From Arenibaculum pallidiluteum (GTDB taxonomy: Bacteria; Pseudomonadota; Alphaproteobacteria; Azospirillales; Azospirillaceae), in contig NZ_JAFIQU010000005.1 in the NCBI RefSeq assembly GCF_017355985.1, positions 186,001 through 250,000 of the forward strand: a stretch of DNA of 64,000 bases. Direction: 5' to 3'. The translations under genes were made by a program, and so were the position numbers. This document shows, piece after piece, positions 34,851-42,663 of the stretch. The notes beneath the pieces were generated by a model. It saw only the letters and a list, made by a program, of their open reading frames with translations. It did no database searches and was not told the DNA's origin. Each line of letters begins with the position of its first letter. Position 1 is the first letter of the stretch.

Positions 34851-35798
34851 ATGGGCCTGTTTTCGGCAATAGCGCGGATGTTCCGGCGCACTGACACAAC
34901 GCCGCCGCCGATGCCTCCGACCTTCTCGCCGGCCGGCATGCACGCTCCCGATGAGCCGGAACTCCTGATCAAGCTGGGTGTCGATGACGATGATCGACTC
35001 GAGCAGTCAGGACGGCGGAGCGGAAGGGCCAAGCTCCAGGCTGCACCGGACGTCGAGAGGATCGATGACGATCTCTGGGGCGTTACCTTCGCCATCGAGT
35101 ACCGGGACGGTGCGGGCGACGAGACGCGTCGGCGGATCACTCTGCGGCAGCTCTACCGGGGCGCCGGTGGTCTCTTCTATCTCCAGGCCATGTGCCATGA
35201 GCGAAGGGCCCTTAGGACCTTCCGCTTCGATAGGATCTGCTGCGTGATCGACATGGACGGCGTTGTCCATGATCCAACTAAGTTCTTTGCTGACGAGCTG
35301 CGCTTCGATGTTCGGGGAAATGCGCCCGCACCTGTGCCTCGCGCGAAGTCCCTCGCAGCTGATCGCGCCACCGTGCCGAAGCGGTCCTTGACGCCGAGCA
35401 TGCCCCCGGTGCCCGTTGAGCCAGAGAAGCCTGGCTACGCCCACCGTCGCGTCGCGCGCGATGGTCTACGGGTGCTGGTCGCCTTGGCCCGGTCGGACGG
35501 TTTTCTGGCGCCCGAGGAGATCAGCGTGATAGTGGGGTACATCGCTGCGAAGGCCCACCGCTCTGAGATTGCTGTGACTGATGCCGATGTGACCGCCCTC
35601 CGGGGTTACCTGCAGCGCCAGTATCCGTCCATTGACGTTCTCGAGCGTTGCCTCGATGGGCTCGAGCAGGAACCAGTCGAGGATCAGCGGCTGTTCTTAG
35701 ATAGCGCTGTTGCGTTGATGCGTGCTGACGGTGAGGAGCACGCTGCCGAACTCGCGATGCTGACGGAACTTAGGGATCGGCTGGCTGTGCCAGCATAA
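34851..35798 (+). CDS. WYL-like / TerB-like two-domain protein (accessory gene)
   Basis: A 315-residue protein of no named family. Residues about 75-125 resemble a WYL-type ligand-binding domain: FAIEYRDGAGDETRRRITLR, then GGLFYLQAMCHERRALRTF and FRFDRICCVID. The C-terminal about 120 residues resemble a TerB-like helical domain (LRVLVALARSDGFLAPEEIS, then SAVALMRADGEEHAAELAML). Proteins of similar design occur near stress and defence genes. The ATG at 34851 follows a GGGAGGGAAC site. Base use is less GC-rich than in the chromosome. It is bounded by 15-bp direct repeats, marking it as cargo beside the tRNA. Confidence 0.65.
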   Translation: MGLFSAIARMFRRTDTTPPPMPPTFSPAGMHAPDEPELLIKLGVDDDDRLEQSGRRSGRAKLQAAPDVERIDDDLWGVTFAIEYRDGAGDETRRRITLRQLYRGAGGLFYLQAMCHERRALRTFRFDRICCVIDMDGVVHDPTKFFADELRFDVRGNAPAPVPRAKSLAADRATVPKRSLTPSMPPVPVEPEKPGYAHRRVARDGLRVLVALARSDGFLAPEEISVIVGYIAAKAHRSEIAVTDADVTALRGYLQRQYPSIDVLERCLDGLEQEPVEDQRLFLDSAVALMRADGEEHAAELAMLTELRDRLAVPA

Positions 35799-35836
35799 TA
35801 CACCCCCATCGGGCAGCAATTGGGGTGCCTAAGCCA

Positions 35837-35851
35837 TCACGGGACGCACTC
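35837..35851 (+). repeat. 15-bp direct repeat, right copy
   Basis: An exact second copy of TCACGGGACGCACTC. Its last bases overlap the stop codon of the leftward Rha-like gene, so this copy may be the ancestral one. Confidence 0.7.
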
Positions 35852-36752
35852 ACGGCTCGTACGGCTGCACCTCTTCCACGACGCGACCGACCACGATCAC
35901 GTCACCCACCAGCCGGCCATGTGGATGCCGGCCTAGGTCAGCCATGCTGGCGCGTCCGAAGCGCTCGCCGGGCATCGGCGCCGCGGTGACCAGCTGCACG
36001 AGCTCAATGGTGCCGTCGGCCCGGACGACGCAGACGGTCTCGCCAGCGCCGTACTCGGTCGGCTTCATGTCGACCACGCGGCCGTCGACTACCGCCTGCC
36101 GGTCGCGCAGCTGCGCCGCCGGTGGGGGCAGGGCAGCCTGGGCTGCAGGACCGGTCAAGCGGACCAGGCGGTACTCGTGCGGCTTGGTCTTCACGGCGAA
36201 GCCGCGCCGGTCGACGAGGCCGCGCGCCAGGAGCGACATCACTGCTCGGTGCACGGTAAACGGCTTGAGGTCTGTCGCCTCGGACATCCGGCCGTGCGAA
36301 ACCGGCCGCCACTCGTCGTAGTCCAGGACCGCGCGCAGAAAGCCGAACAGCGTCTGCTCCGGCGCTGGGAGGGTGAGCGGGGCGTCGTTGGCGGGGCGGG
36401 GCACGGCCGCGGCGCGCTGCTGCTCGATCCAGGCGTCAAACACCTCGACCATCTGAATCGTCGCTTCGGTCGCGCGATCCGTCTCGGACTTGGTGCAGAT
36501 ATAGAGCGCTTGCTTCTTGTTCAGCCAGTAGGCCTTGCCAGGCCGGCCGCCACGCGGGGAGGTTTGCGTCATAGTAACGCGAACCTCCCCAAAACGCCGC
36601 AACGCGCTGAAATGTCGCTCGATGAGGCGCCGGATCTCCCGCGGGCGTTCAAATCCAAGGGCCTCGGCAAGCCGCAGATCGAAAAGACGCGGCTCGTCCC
36701 CGAGTCGCGTGGTCAGGTCATCTAGTGCTATGTCACGTGCTGCCGCGGGCAT
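35850..36752 (-). CDS. phage regulatory protein, Rha-like N-terminal domain
   Basis: A 300-residue phage protein. The N-terminal domain resembles Rha/antirepressor proteins: ERPREIRRLIERHFSALRRF (a DNA-binding helical region), then GRPGKAYWLNKKQALYICTK and SETDRATEATIQMVEVFDAW. Residues about 140-200 look like a winged-helix region (RMSEATDLKPFTVHRAVMSL, LVDRRGFAVK). The C-terminus is a beta-rich tail of unknown role (RLVGDVIVVGRVVEEVQPYE). Rha-type proteins interfere with phage growth or act as antirepressors. It is divergent from a small HTH gene, with an AT-rich region of promoter character between them. Confidence 0.7.
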   Translation of the reverse strand: MPAAARDIALDDLTTRLGDEPRLFDLRLAEALGFERPREIRRLIERHFSALRRFGEVRVTMTQTSPRGGRPGKAYWLNKKQALYICTKSETDRATEATIQMVEVFDAWIEQQRAAAVPRPANDAPLTLPAPEQTLFGFLRAVLDYDEWRPVSHGRMSEATDLKPFTVHRAVMSLLARGLVDRRGFAVKTKPHEYRLVRLTGPAAQAALPPPAAQLRDRQAVVDGRVVDMKPTEYGAGETVCVVRADGTIELVQLVTAAPMPGERFGRASMADLGRHPHGRLVGDVIVVGRVVEEVQPYEP

Positions 36753-36886
36753 TCGGAGGTGCGCTCCTTCGCGCGGAAATGGGCAGATATGTCTTTAAGA
36801 TGCGTATATGTATATTTAATACACCGAAGGAGGTAGAGGCGCAAGCCGTTCTTGCCGGAAGCTGTAAGCCGTTGTCCCTTCGGGTC

Positions 36887-37117
36887 ATGGTTACCGGGGC
36901 ACAGATCCGCGCGGCTATAGGGCTGCTTGATTGGACGCTGCAGGAGCTGGCTGCTCGGTCTGGTGTCCCGTGGCACACCGTGCGTCGTATGGCTAAATCC
37001 GAGGGCATGCCGCGGACACTCGCGCCTAATGTCGTTGCGGTTGAGCAAGCGCTAAAGGACGCCGGAGTCGAATTCATCGGTATGGACGGTGTTCGCCTAC
37101 CGAAGAGGTCCGATTAG
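36887..37117 (+). CDS. small HTH DNA-binding protein
   Basis: A 76-residue protein: MVTGAQIRAAIGLLDWTLQE, then LAARSGVPWHTVRRMAKSEG (helix-turn-helix), then a terminal VEFIGMDGVRL motif. This is the standard layout of short XRE-like regulators in alphaproteobacterial phages and islands. The ATG at 36887 gives that layout. The open frame starts earlier but crosses an AT-rich promoter-like region (about 36790-36835). It is divergent from the Rha-like gene, and the pair may form a local regulatory switch. Confidence 0.75.
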   Translation: MVTGAQIRAAIGLLDWTLQELAARSGVPWHTVRRMAKSEGMPRTLAPNVVAVEQALKDAGVEFIGMDGVRLPKRSD

Positions 37118-37382
37118 GCAAGCCCGGTGCCGGGATGCTGCTGGCCCACGTTTCGCGGCATCGCGCAGCGAAACGCCGAACCGATCCCGCGCTTTTAGCT
37201 GGTGATTTGTCGGTGCCGCCGACGAATGCCCGTCACCGGGAGACGCCGCCAAGCTACCTTCGTGCCATGGTGGATGTGGCCTGATCTCCGTTGCAGTCGG
37301 TCATACACAGCAGCGGGAGCCGAGTAGCGTTTGTTCCCCATTCGTTCTTGCCTGGCCGCGCCGGCGGCGGCACCATGCCGGC

Positions 37383-37634
37383 ATGGGCAGCAAGAAGACC
37401 GACACGGTGGGCGATCTGGCGCGGATCGGCGGCTATGTCCGCATGAAGTGCCGGCGCTGCGGTCACGAGGGCCGCTTCGTCGCGGCCGAGCTGGTGGCCT
37501 TCTTCGGCTATAACAAGCGCCCGGAAACGATCCGGGGCCGCTGCACGGCGTGCAACAGCCCCGATGTCGACGTCGGGCCCGATCTCGGGCTAGCGCGCGG
37601 CGACCTCAGGCGGGAGAAGCCGAAGCCGGTTTGA
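37383..37634 (+). CDS. zinc-ribbon-like small phage protein
   Basis: An 83-residue protein with two cysteine pairs spaced as in a zinc ribbon: VRMKCRRCGHEGRF (CxxC) and IRGRCTACNSPDVDV (CxxC). A basic N-terminus and Lys/Pro-rich C-terminus flank it. It probably binds nucleic acid or protein through a zinc finger, but no family was identified. The ATG at 37383 is the first good start after a non-coding stretch. The next short frame starts on its stop codon (TGATG). Confidence 0.6.
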   Translation: MGSKKTDTVGDLARIGGYVRMKCRRCGHEGRFVAAELVAFFGYNKRPETIRGRCTACNSPDVDVGPDLGLARGDLRREKPKPV

Positions 37635-37765
37635 TGAAGTGGTTCAGAATGCGACTTAATCCGACAACAGCACTCGCTGGAGTGTCTCTGCGTATGCAGC
37701 TACGGCAAACGCAAGAATGCTTGCAACGCGAGCGGAAATTATATCAAGTTATGCAAACCAGCTGA
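37634..37765 (+). CDS. possible 43-residue protein coupled to the zinc-ribbon gene
   Basis: The frame starts at the ATG overlapping the upstream stop (TGATG) and encodes MKWFRMRLNPTTALAG followed by a Gln/Arg/Glu-rich helix. Composition changes here to lower GC, so this may be a truncated gene at the edge of inserted DNA. No similarity recognised. Confidence 0.3.
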   Translation: MKWFRMRLNPTTALAGVSLRMQLRQTQECLQRERKLYQVMQTS

Positions 37766-37947
37766 TGGCCCGAGCCTCGAGTATTGCACTAGGGCTTTAT
37801 TTTTCAGCAAACTCCATTCGTGCATGTAGGCCCGTGATCAGCCAAGCCCGAGGAGAAGGCCGAGTGGATAAAGCATGTCAGAGGCGTGCGAAGATCAGGC
37901 GCTCCTTACAATCAATCGGTATTTAGATTTAAGCCGCAAAATACTTT
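37766..37947. other. AT-rich gene-free stretch at the left edge of the cargo operon
   Basis: No gene, tRNA or clear hairpin was seen. Base composition drops relative to the phage modules, consistent with the boundary of inserted DNA just downstream of the methyltransferase stop. Confidence 0.4.
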
Positions 37948-39084
37948 TTATTTTGGTGAAAGCGTGAGTATAAGCTCTTGGCTATCCTGCCTGGCCGCGC
38001 GGTTGACGCGATTGCCGCCGAGCGTCGAGAATCGGCCAGTGACCGTTTCTCGATCGATATGGAAGAATTCCGAGGCTATCTCGACAACCCTTTTGCCACT
38101 TAGGCCGTTAGATGCGTTGCCTGCGGGGAACGTCACCACGGCACGGGCCCCCTTCGAGCTAATAGCTTGGAGTAGATCGCGAAGCGCGGAGGCGGCCTTC
38201 GACTTGATGCTGAAGTTGGATATCGGCCGCTGCTCGAGTGGCGGATACCGACCGGCCCCGGAAACGGGGACCCGGGTGCCGGACGCGATTGTTTCAAGAA
38301 CATGGTAGAACCGGCTGTAATGAACTGCCGAATATGGCGGATCTATGAAAGCTAGATCACCCTCCATGAGCTTTTTCGCAACAGCTAAGGCGTCGTCAAC
38401 AGACGCTTGTCCTTTTCTTTTTGCTGCGATCCGGCCAATTTCATTGAACTCCGTCATCACAGTCGTAACTACATCTTTCGACCAGCAAGTCAGCAGGAAT
38501 TCACCAGCGGTACAAGTTGGCTGAAAGGGCTGAGCGGTGTGTCCTGGGGCGGCGGCGCATCGGCTTCCTGTACCGATGAGGGCAGCCAATGCGACCACTT
38601 TGGCTTCGTGCCTTTGCGGAAGCGTAGCCCGCAAAGCATCAAGCCAAATGGCTTGTTGCGGGCTGAAGTAGTAGCCGCCATAGGCCATCTCAATCGGGCC
38701 AGCTCCCGACTCACTACAAAGTTCTCTGCATTGACCAACGACGTCCATAAGTGCACGCTTTCTAAGCGCCTCTTGGAGCTCTTTGGCTGCTGTTAGACGC
38801 TCATTCTCGTTCACCCGTGCGCGAGCTCGGCCAATCCACGCCTCTAGCGTTTTGGGATCGTTGACGACGACATCGCGGCAGATAACTGATGCAGCTAATG
38901 CTACAGCGAATTTCTGCAGGTCGCTGGCGAGTACGTCCACGTCCCAACGAGTTGCCGCGAATGCTGCCACAGCACCCGAGCCGGTAAAAAGGTCGATAAA
39001 TCGCCGCGCCTTTGGAACTTCGGCTGCCAACGCCTCGCCTAGTCCATTGGTGAGCATGTATCTCTTCGAGCCCATATACTTCAT
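37948..39084 (-). CDS. D12-class DNA N6-adenine methyltransferase (third gene of cargo operon)
   Basis: A 378-residue SAM-dependent adenine methyltransferase. It begins MKYMGSKRYML, the N-terminal signature of Dam-like enzymes. The SAM motif is FIDLFTGSGAVAAFA (residues 29-43) and the catalytic DPPY box is FIDPPYSAVHYSRFY (246-260). A long insertion of about 200 residues separates them, larger than in Dam, and may carry target recognition. The ATG at 39084 overlaps the stop of the upstream gene (ATGA), so it is translated with it. In the operon it may modify host DNA to mark self. Base composition is lower in GC than in neighbouring phage genes. Confidence 0.85.
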   Translation of the reverse strand: MKYMGSKRYMLTNGLGEALAAEVPKARRFIDLFTGSGAVAAFAATRWDVDVLASDLQKFAVALAASVICRDVVVNDPKTLEAWIGRARARVNENERLTAAKELQEALRKRALMDVVGQCRELCSESGAGPIEMAYGGYYFSPQQAIWLDALRATLPQRHEAKVVALAALIGTGSRCAAAPGHTAQPFQPTCTAGEFLLTCWSKDVVTTVMTEFNEIGRIAAKRKGQASVDDALAVAKKLMEGDLAFIDPPYSAVHYSRFYHVLETIASGTRVPVSGAGRYPPLEQRPISNFSIKSKAASALRDLLQAISSKGARAVVTFPAGNASNGLSGKRVVEIASEFFHIDRETVTGRFSTLGGNRVNRAARQDSQELILTLSPK

Positions 39085-40406
39085 GAGCAGAGGCTCCAAA
39101 GCGCGATTCGCTCGGCCTCGAAGATCCTGGGAAGTCCATTGGGCACGGCTGAAGCCCAATCCTCACGCGTGAGCGGAACGGGAGCGCGGGAGCGAGCGTC
39201 CAGAGCATCATCCATTGCTTGGCGGACATCGTCCCAAAGCCCGACCATGGGAACGGGTGGTCCTCCAACGTTCCAGAGCCCAATGTCCAAGCCAAAGGGG
39301 CTGTACCAAAAGATCAGGTCAGCCCCTCCATTCACCCCTGCATCGAAGAAAGCCTTAGTGACTACCGCGGTAGCTGTGCGCAGTAAGAGCGCGGCGCGAG
39401 ATAGCATTTCTGTCGGGTGTGGCGTTGCGCTTACCGTTAATGCCTTCGTGATGATCGCATGATCGGCGGGAGCATCGGCTCTTGTGATAAATCGCTCGCT
39501 CACCGCCTGCTGAACCGCGGGATCAAGTAAGGCATGACGTTGCCGGAGATCCTTGGCTTTGCCTGCTCCTGGGGTAACGTGGCGGATAATATTATACTGC
39601 TCCTCGGCCATTAGTCGGAATAGATATCTGTCTAGTGTCAGGAAAGGATCGCCGGGATCGGGCTCAAACAGGCTCCAGAAGTCCTCTAGGAATGTAAGAG
39701 TGTCGTCGGCGCTGCAAGGAATTGGGTTTAACCCTTGCGGATTATAGCTCGAGTTGTTCCGAGCGTGTCGTTCCTCATCGGCTTTCTGCAGGTCGATACC
39801 CCACGCAAGGACAAGATCTTTACCTGCTGGGCGACCGTGAGTCCCGGGCCACATTGCCTTCAAGCAGTCGTCGAGGTTTACGTTTCGGATAGAGACTGCT
39901 TCGCCCAGCTGTCCTGCTGCGTTTGGTCCCGCTACCCATTCCTGGATCGCGAGCCACACCATATCATGGGTCCCGCGTGGTCCATTTTTATCATCTGCTA
40001 GAGTGATCGTGCCTGTGTGGTCGACAACACAGTTCCAGGATCCGAAAACGCCGATACCCATCGTCGAAAGAATAGACTGGGCAGCCCGGAGCTCCGCATA
40101 ATATGCAAAATGTCTGGCTGCATGCGTGTCGCCGGCGACCAGACTGGCCAAGCCTCGCGCGAGGAAAGCCCACCCATCAATGCAATGATTTGGACCGGTG
40201 GCGGCCAACAGCTCAACGATGGCCGCGTGGTCCGCAGCATTGATCGTTCTGATATTTCGGGGCGGAATACCATCTGGAAAAGGATGCCCTGACCGTAGCC
40301 ATCTACCGGCCGCCCCGGTTTGCAGCTGGGACAGAACGTTGACGATCGGGCCGCGGCTTGCCTGGCCTAGCACGCGCTTCTGAAGCGCCGTAAGTTGCTT
40401 CGCCAT
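39081..40406 (-). CDS. unknown protein with HEPN-like motif (second gene of cargo operon)
   Basis: A 441-residue, mainly helical soluble protein that I cannot assign to a family. Conserved-looking segments are ARHFAYYAELRAAQSILSTM (97-116), followed by GIGVF, and EERHARNNSSYNP (211-223). The latter resembles the Arg/Asn/Tyr motif of some HEPN-type RNase or abortive-infection proteins, although the classical Rx4-6H spacing is not met. It has no signal peptide or membrane helix. The ATG at 40406 lies 9 bp after the upstream gene, and its stop overlaps the methyltransferase start. It is a candidate effector of a three-gene defence unit. Confidence 0.65.
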   Translation of the reverse strand: MAKQLTALQKRVLGQASRGPIVNVLSQLQTGAAGRWLRSGHPFPDGIPPRNIRTINAADHAAIVELLAATGPNHCIDGWAFLARGLASLVAGDTHAARHFAYYAELRAAQSILSTMGIGVFGSWNCVVDHTGTITLADDKNGPRGTHDMVWLAIQEWVAGPNAAGQLGEAVSIRNVNLDDCLKAMWPGTHGRPAGKDLVLAWGIDLQKADEERHARNNSSYNPQGLNPIPCSADDTLTFLEDFWSLFEPDPGDPFLTLDRYLFRLMAEEQYNIIRHVTPGAGKAKDLRQRHALLDPAVQQAVSERFITRADAPADHAIITKALTVSATPHPTEMLSRAALLLRTATAVVTKAFFDAGVNGGADLIFWYSPFGLDIGLWNVGGPPVPMVGLWDDVRQAMDDALDARSRAPVPLTREDWASAVPNGLPRIFEAERIALWSLCS

Positions 40407-40415
40407 CGACGAGTC

Positions 40416-41924
40416 TCAGCGCCTAGCGTCGCGAATCAACTTTGCCCATCGCCCCAGTTGCCCGGGTTGCTGCGCTAGGTCCTTCATGAGCTCGTCTCGA
40501 AGGGCCGCATAGCCGCCACTGCCGCGAAAGGCTCGCTTCCTTAGCTTCTCCTCGTCATTTAGGCCTGGGGCATCTGCCGATCGCCAGTCATATCCTGCAA
40601 CGGCCGCAGTAACATCCTTCATAAAGCTGGCGAACGGCTGACGCTCTAGACTTCGCAGCGCCTGCTGGATTTCCTGGTCGCCTGTGACAGACCCTCTGTC
40701 TTCATCAGTTTCCCAACTGGCGAGCCCGAGTTCGTCCGCAAAATTAAAGAAAAGGTCGTTTGTTACGATGAGAAAGCCTCGCACTCCCTGTTCCTGATTG
40801 AGCATGGTTTGCGGTCCGGCGAACGCGGCGTCTGTCGCCTCATCGAGCGCCAGCCCACTCTGCCGTTGATCCGGCCGCCGCAGCGATACCGCCCATTGCA
40901 AGTTCGAAGTCCTGACTTCCTGACGAAGAAGCCTCCATAGATGGATCAAAAAGGCGGCCTGCTGAGGTCGGGTCCACGGAAGCGGTCCGCCAAGACCGGC
41001 CAAACTACAGCCGAATAGGCCTCGGGTGCCCCGTGCCTGGCCAGCGGCGAGGTAGGTGCTCGAAAGGGACCGAATCCACCCGGCCTGCGACACCGCACGG
41101 GGCCCACGCTCCCCGAGCATGTTGATTCGATTACGCCACGGGCTCTCAGCGTGCCTGTACAGAAACTCGGTTAACTCCTGCGCGCGGGCTTCCCGGTATA
41201 CGTTGCTCTCAGCAAACTTTTCAAGCCAGTCTTGCGAGCGCAGTAGTGGGTAGAGATCAAATGCGTGGCTCGGATTGATCTTCTTTGGTGAAATATTAAT
41301 TGACCAAAATAAATAAGCTTGCCAACCGAGGTCTAACCCTTTAAATCCGACAACGGGTAGCTCGAAGTCTCCAGGTAAATCCTCTTCGCCGAATGCATAG
41401 AGCCGATGCTGTCCATCAATGACTTCAAGCGGTGGAAGCCCGGAGGGGGACCAGTCAGCTCCCGAGAAATTCTTGGGCAAATTAAGGGAAACGGTGTCGT
41501 TGCTTTCGGAGATCTCAATCAGGTCATGCCGTTGCACGCGTTGTCCGCGACGAGTGTCGTCCGCAGTTAGGATGTTAACGACAATGGCGGTAGGCAACCA
41601 GCCGGGTTTTCGAAGGTCCTCAGAGTTGAACCTGCTACGACGCGACGCGCTCATTTCCGAGTAGGGATAGCCGAATCGCACAAAGTCGCGAATCTGTTGT
41701 GACCGCTCTTTGTCGTGTCCGCGTTGGATGCCGGTTGCAACGCCATCTTCACGCTGGCGCCGAAAGACCCCGCTCAAGGCACGAAGTTGGGCGGCTGGCA
41801 TGGAAAATAAGTAGATGTACGGCGGAGGGCGCCGACGCAATTCTTGCGGGTCGAAACTGAGATCGTCCCAGTCTTTAATCCATTGCTTGAAGCGCAATGC
41901 TTGTACGGTGTGAGGCGGTGCCAC
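40416..41924 (-). CDS. DGQHR-domain protein, DndB-like (first gene of cargo operon)
   Basis: A 502-residue protein of the DGQHR/DndB/ParB-nuclease-like superfamily. The eponymous motif is in LEVIDGQHRLYAFGEEDL (167-184). It is followed by LGWQAYLFWSINISPKKINP, the typical second block. The C-terminal 250 residues are helical and unassigned. DGQHR proteins are known from DNA phosphorothioation and 7-deazaguanine modification loci, where they regulate or restrict. The GTG start at 41924 has an AGGGGGA site. It heads a leftward operon with the unknown protein and a DNA methyltransferase. Confidence 0.8.
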   Translation of the reverse strand: MAPPHTVQALRFKQWIKDWDDLSFDPQELRRRPPPYIYLFSMPAAQLRALSGVFRRQREDGVATGIQRGHDKERSQQIRDFVRFGYPYSEMSASRRSRFNSEDLRKPGWLPTAIVVNILTADDTRRGQRVQRHDLIEISESNDTVSLNLPKNFSGADWSPSGLPPLEVIDGQHRLYAFGEEDLPGDFELPVVGFKGLDLGWQAYLFWSINISPKKINPSHAFDLYPLLRSQDWLEKFAESNVYREARAQELTEFLYRHAESPWRNRINMLGERGPRAVSQAGWIRSLSSTYLAAGQARGTRGLFGCSLAGLGGPLPWTRPQQAAFLIHLWRLLRQEVRTSNLQWAVSLRRPDQRQSGLALDEATDAAFAGPQTMLNQEQGVRGFLIVTNDLFFNFADELGLASWETDEDRGSVTGDQEIQQALRSLERQPFASFMKDVTAAVAGYDWRSADAPGLNDEEKLRKRAFRGSGGYAALRDELMKDLAQQPGQLGRWAKLIRDARR

Positions 41925-42005
41925 AACGTCCCCCTTAGTGAGCCCTGGCCTGCGTCATTCGATGGTGGTAACGGCGGGCGCGGCCACACTATCGATACCC
42001 TTCGC

Positions 42006-42026
42006 CGATGTCATTCCCTGACATCG
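42006..42026. promoter_or_regulatory. inverted repeat, possible operator of the cargo operon
   Basis: CGATGTCA (42006-42013) and TGACATCG (42019-42026) form a perfect 8-bp dyad with a 5-bp centre, 82 bp upstream of the DGQHR gene start. The size fits a dimeric repressor site. Confidence 0.45.
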
Positions 42027-42046
42027 CTCATCCACAGATGATGTCG

Positions 42047-42070
42047 CTCTGTGGGCCAAACCCCACAGAG
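42047..42070 (-). terminator. hairpin at the end of the phage leftward operon
   Basis: CTCTGTGGG (42047-42055) and CCCACAGAG (42062-42070) form a 9-bp stem with a 6-nt loop just after the last small leftward gene. There is no T-run. It would separate the phage early operon from the cargo operon. Confidence 0.45.
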
Positions 42071-42085
42071 GGCCATCCAGGCGAT

Positions 42086-42322
42086 CTACGCCGAGCGATT
42101 GTGTTTCAATTTGGATCTTTGCCAGGGTGAGGCGGATGCGATCACGACACCCAGGTTTTTGAGGAGATCCGCAAGCACGTGGTGCACGTAACCCTCTTCG
42201 GATGTCACGCTGCCATTCTCCTTTCCCTTGTGGACTTGCCGGGGAGGACGCTCGCCCGTGCGAGCGCATTGCGCTGTATACCGAGCTTCTGGCCATCGGC
42301 CGATGACCCGGGCGTGATCCAT
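42086..42322 (-). CDS. small phage protein, possibly truncated
   Basis: A 78-residue frame whose ATG at 42322 overlaps the upstream stop (TGATG), as in other pairs of this operon. The product begins MDHARVIGRWPEARYTAQ and ends in a basic tail. No family was recognised. In many temperate phages the gene after an excisionase-like gene is the integrase. This frame is not an integrase and may be what remains, or a rearranged 5' end, where cargo DNA has entered. Confidence 0.4.
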   Translation of the reverse strand: MDHARVIGRWPEARYTAQCARTGERPPRQVHKGKENGSVTSEEGYVHHVLADLLKNLGVVIASASPWQRSKLKHNRSA

Positions 42323-42663
42323 CAACAACGATTCCGCCAATCGCGCGCTGCCTCGCGGCTGACGATCAGCTTCCGGCCGACTTCCTTGCAGCGGGGCCCA
42401 GTCCGCTCGTGCGGCTCTAGCCTGCGGCCGAGCTCGCGCTCCCGCGCCTGGTCGGCCCAGCGCAGCTTGAAGAATGTGCTCCGGCTGATGTTGTGGGCGG
42501 CGCAGAAGCCGGCCACGTCATAGGCCGCCGGCTCGGCATCGGGGTCCTGCGCCGGCTCGGCGGCTTCGGCAGGAGCGGGCGGCGGCTCCAGCGCAGCCGT
42601 CAGAGCGGCCAAGGCGGCTTGGACGTCGACGACCGGCGCCGGCGCGGGGGCTTTCTCTTTCAC
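42322..42663 (-). CDS. excisionase-like / HTH phage protein
   Basis: A 113-residue protein. The first half is an Ala/Pro/Glu-rich linker. The second half is a small DNA-binding domain: FCAAHNISRSTFFKLRWADQ followed by a basic GPRCKEVGRKLIVSREAARD. This is the layout of MerR/excisionase-like phage proteins that recognise DNA with a short winged helix. The GTG start at 42663 overlaps the kinase stop (GTGA). A role in excision would fit its place near the end of the leftward operon, but it is equally possible that it is a simple transcription regulator. Confidence 0.6.
   Translation of the reverse strand: MKEKAPAPAPVVDVQAALAALTAALEPPPAPAEAAEPAQDPDAEPAAYDVAGFCAAHNISRSTFFKLRWADQARERELGRRLEPHERTGPRCKEVGRKLIVSREAARDWRNRC

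Larger units (their letters stand above)
41925..42085. other. upstream region of the cargo operon
   Basis: A gene-free stretch containing a perfect inverted repeat (42006-42026) and a terminator-like hairpin (42047-42070). The cargo-operon promoter should lie here, though no convincing leftward hexamer pair was found. Confidence 0.5.

Noticed and set aside
42086..42322. 78-codon frame as an integrase fragment
   Set aside because: None of the tyrosine recombinase catalytic boxes (Arg, His-x-x-Arg, Tyr) is present, and the N-terminal pattern does not fit a SAM-like or arm-binding domain.
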